Shown here: positions 6,038 through 6,195 of the stretch, one piece after another
Position numbering within the stretch: the stretch's first letter is position 1
Layout of the letters: every line of letters starts with the position of its first letter
Source: an uncultured Veillonella sp.
GTDB taxonomy: Bacteria > Bacillota > Negativicutes > Veillonellales > Veillonellaceae
Assembly: GCA_900552445.1 (NCBI GenBank)
Contig: URZS01000071.1
Span: 1 to 6,195 of the forward strand
Length of the DNA: 6,195 nucleotides
Reading direction: 5' to 3'
Program-made: the position numbers and the translations under genes
Notes under the pieces: model-generated
Databases searched by the model: none
Seen by the model: only the letters and a program-made list of their open reading frames with translations
Told to the model about the DNA's origin: nothing

Positions 6038-6195
6038 AAGTTTTTGGCAATTTACCTTTGTTTGCGCCCTCTTTGTTAGTGCCGTTACGACCGTACTTTC
6101 ATTAAGTGGTGCCTTATCCTTACCGGTATTAGTATTTCCAGTATTGTCCCTGGTGATACCATTTATGGTGCGCCGACTAAAGAATGCTAAATTTA
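6030..6195 (+). CDS. Unrecognised membrane protein, 5' part only
   Basis: An open frame starts at ATG 6030, inside the last codons of the preceding gene, with GGGAGG at 6019-6024 five bases upstream, and runs without a stop to the right edge (55 complete codons). The visible part has two hydrophobic segments, about residues 7-23 and 28-47, followed by a basic stretch (RRLKNAK), the pattern of an integral membrane protein with the basic stretch in the cytoplasm. It cannot be assigned to a family from this fragment. Use of ATG with a strong ribosome binding site and a short overlap make it a real gene rather than a shadow. It is presumably co-expressed with the preceding membrane protein. Confidence 0.75.
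   Translation, partial: MNKSFWQFTFVCALFVSAVTTVLSLSGALSLPVLVFPVLSLVIPFMVRRLKNAKF

Overview
The window is AT-rich with compact plus-strand genes. It looks like a chromosomal metal-homeostasis region of a low-GC Firmicute, most plausibly a Negativicute of the Veillonella type. This rests on overall protein character, codon use, the FeoB-associated Cys-rich protein and the small-protein/P-type-ATPase pair; it is an inference, since there is no rRNA or other marker here. All supported genes are on the plus strand, and the minus-strand open frames look like shadows. No tRNA, rRNA, CRISPR array or mobile element was seen.

Layout. (1) Positions 1-2555 hold the 3' end of feoA and a complete feoB, the ferrous-iron uptake pair, 12 bases apart. 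The first 10 bases match the 3' end of the Illumina TruSeq adapter, so the left edge is probably an assembly end. (2) Positions 2556-2787 are a 232-base AT-rich gap with a candidate promoter, a 7-bp inverted repeat that recalls Fur half-sites, and recurring GATA(A/T)TG heptamers. (3) A 66-residue membrane-anchored Cys-rich protein of the FeoB-associated family follows (2788-2988). (4) A 110-base gap holds a stem-loop overlapping a perfect TATAAT box. Next come an 86-residue Cys- and His-free small protein (DUF6110-like) and, 16 bases later, a 713-residue P1B-like metal ATPase, closed by a strong intrinsic terminator at 5521-5570. (5) A new promoter at 5573-5601 starts a second transcription unit of two overlapping genes for small unrecognised membrane proteins; the second runs off the right edge.

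How they may work together: FeoA/FeoB import Fe(II), and the Cys-rich protein is a presumed FeoB partner. The downstream ATPase probably exports a transition metal. It lacks both the N-terminal CxxC metal site and the canonical CPC membrane motif, having Phe-Ser-Cys instead, so copper or zinc specificity cannot be assumed. Its small companion resembles in architecture the mycobacterial PacL (DUF1490) proteins that assemble with P-type ATPases. The most interesting hypothesis here is a Firmicute counterpart of that efflux platform placed next to an iron importer.
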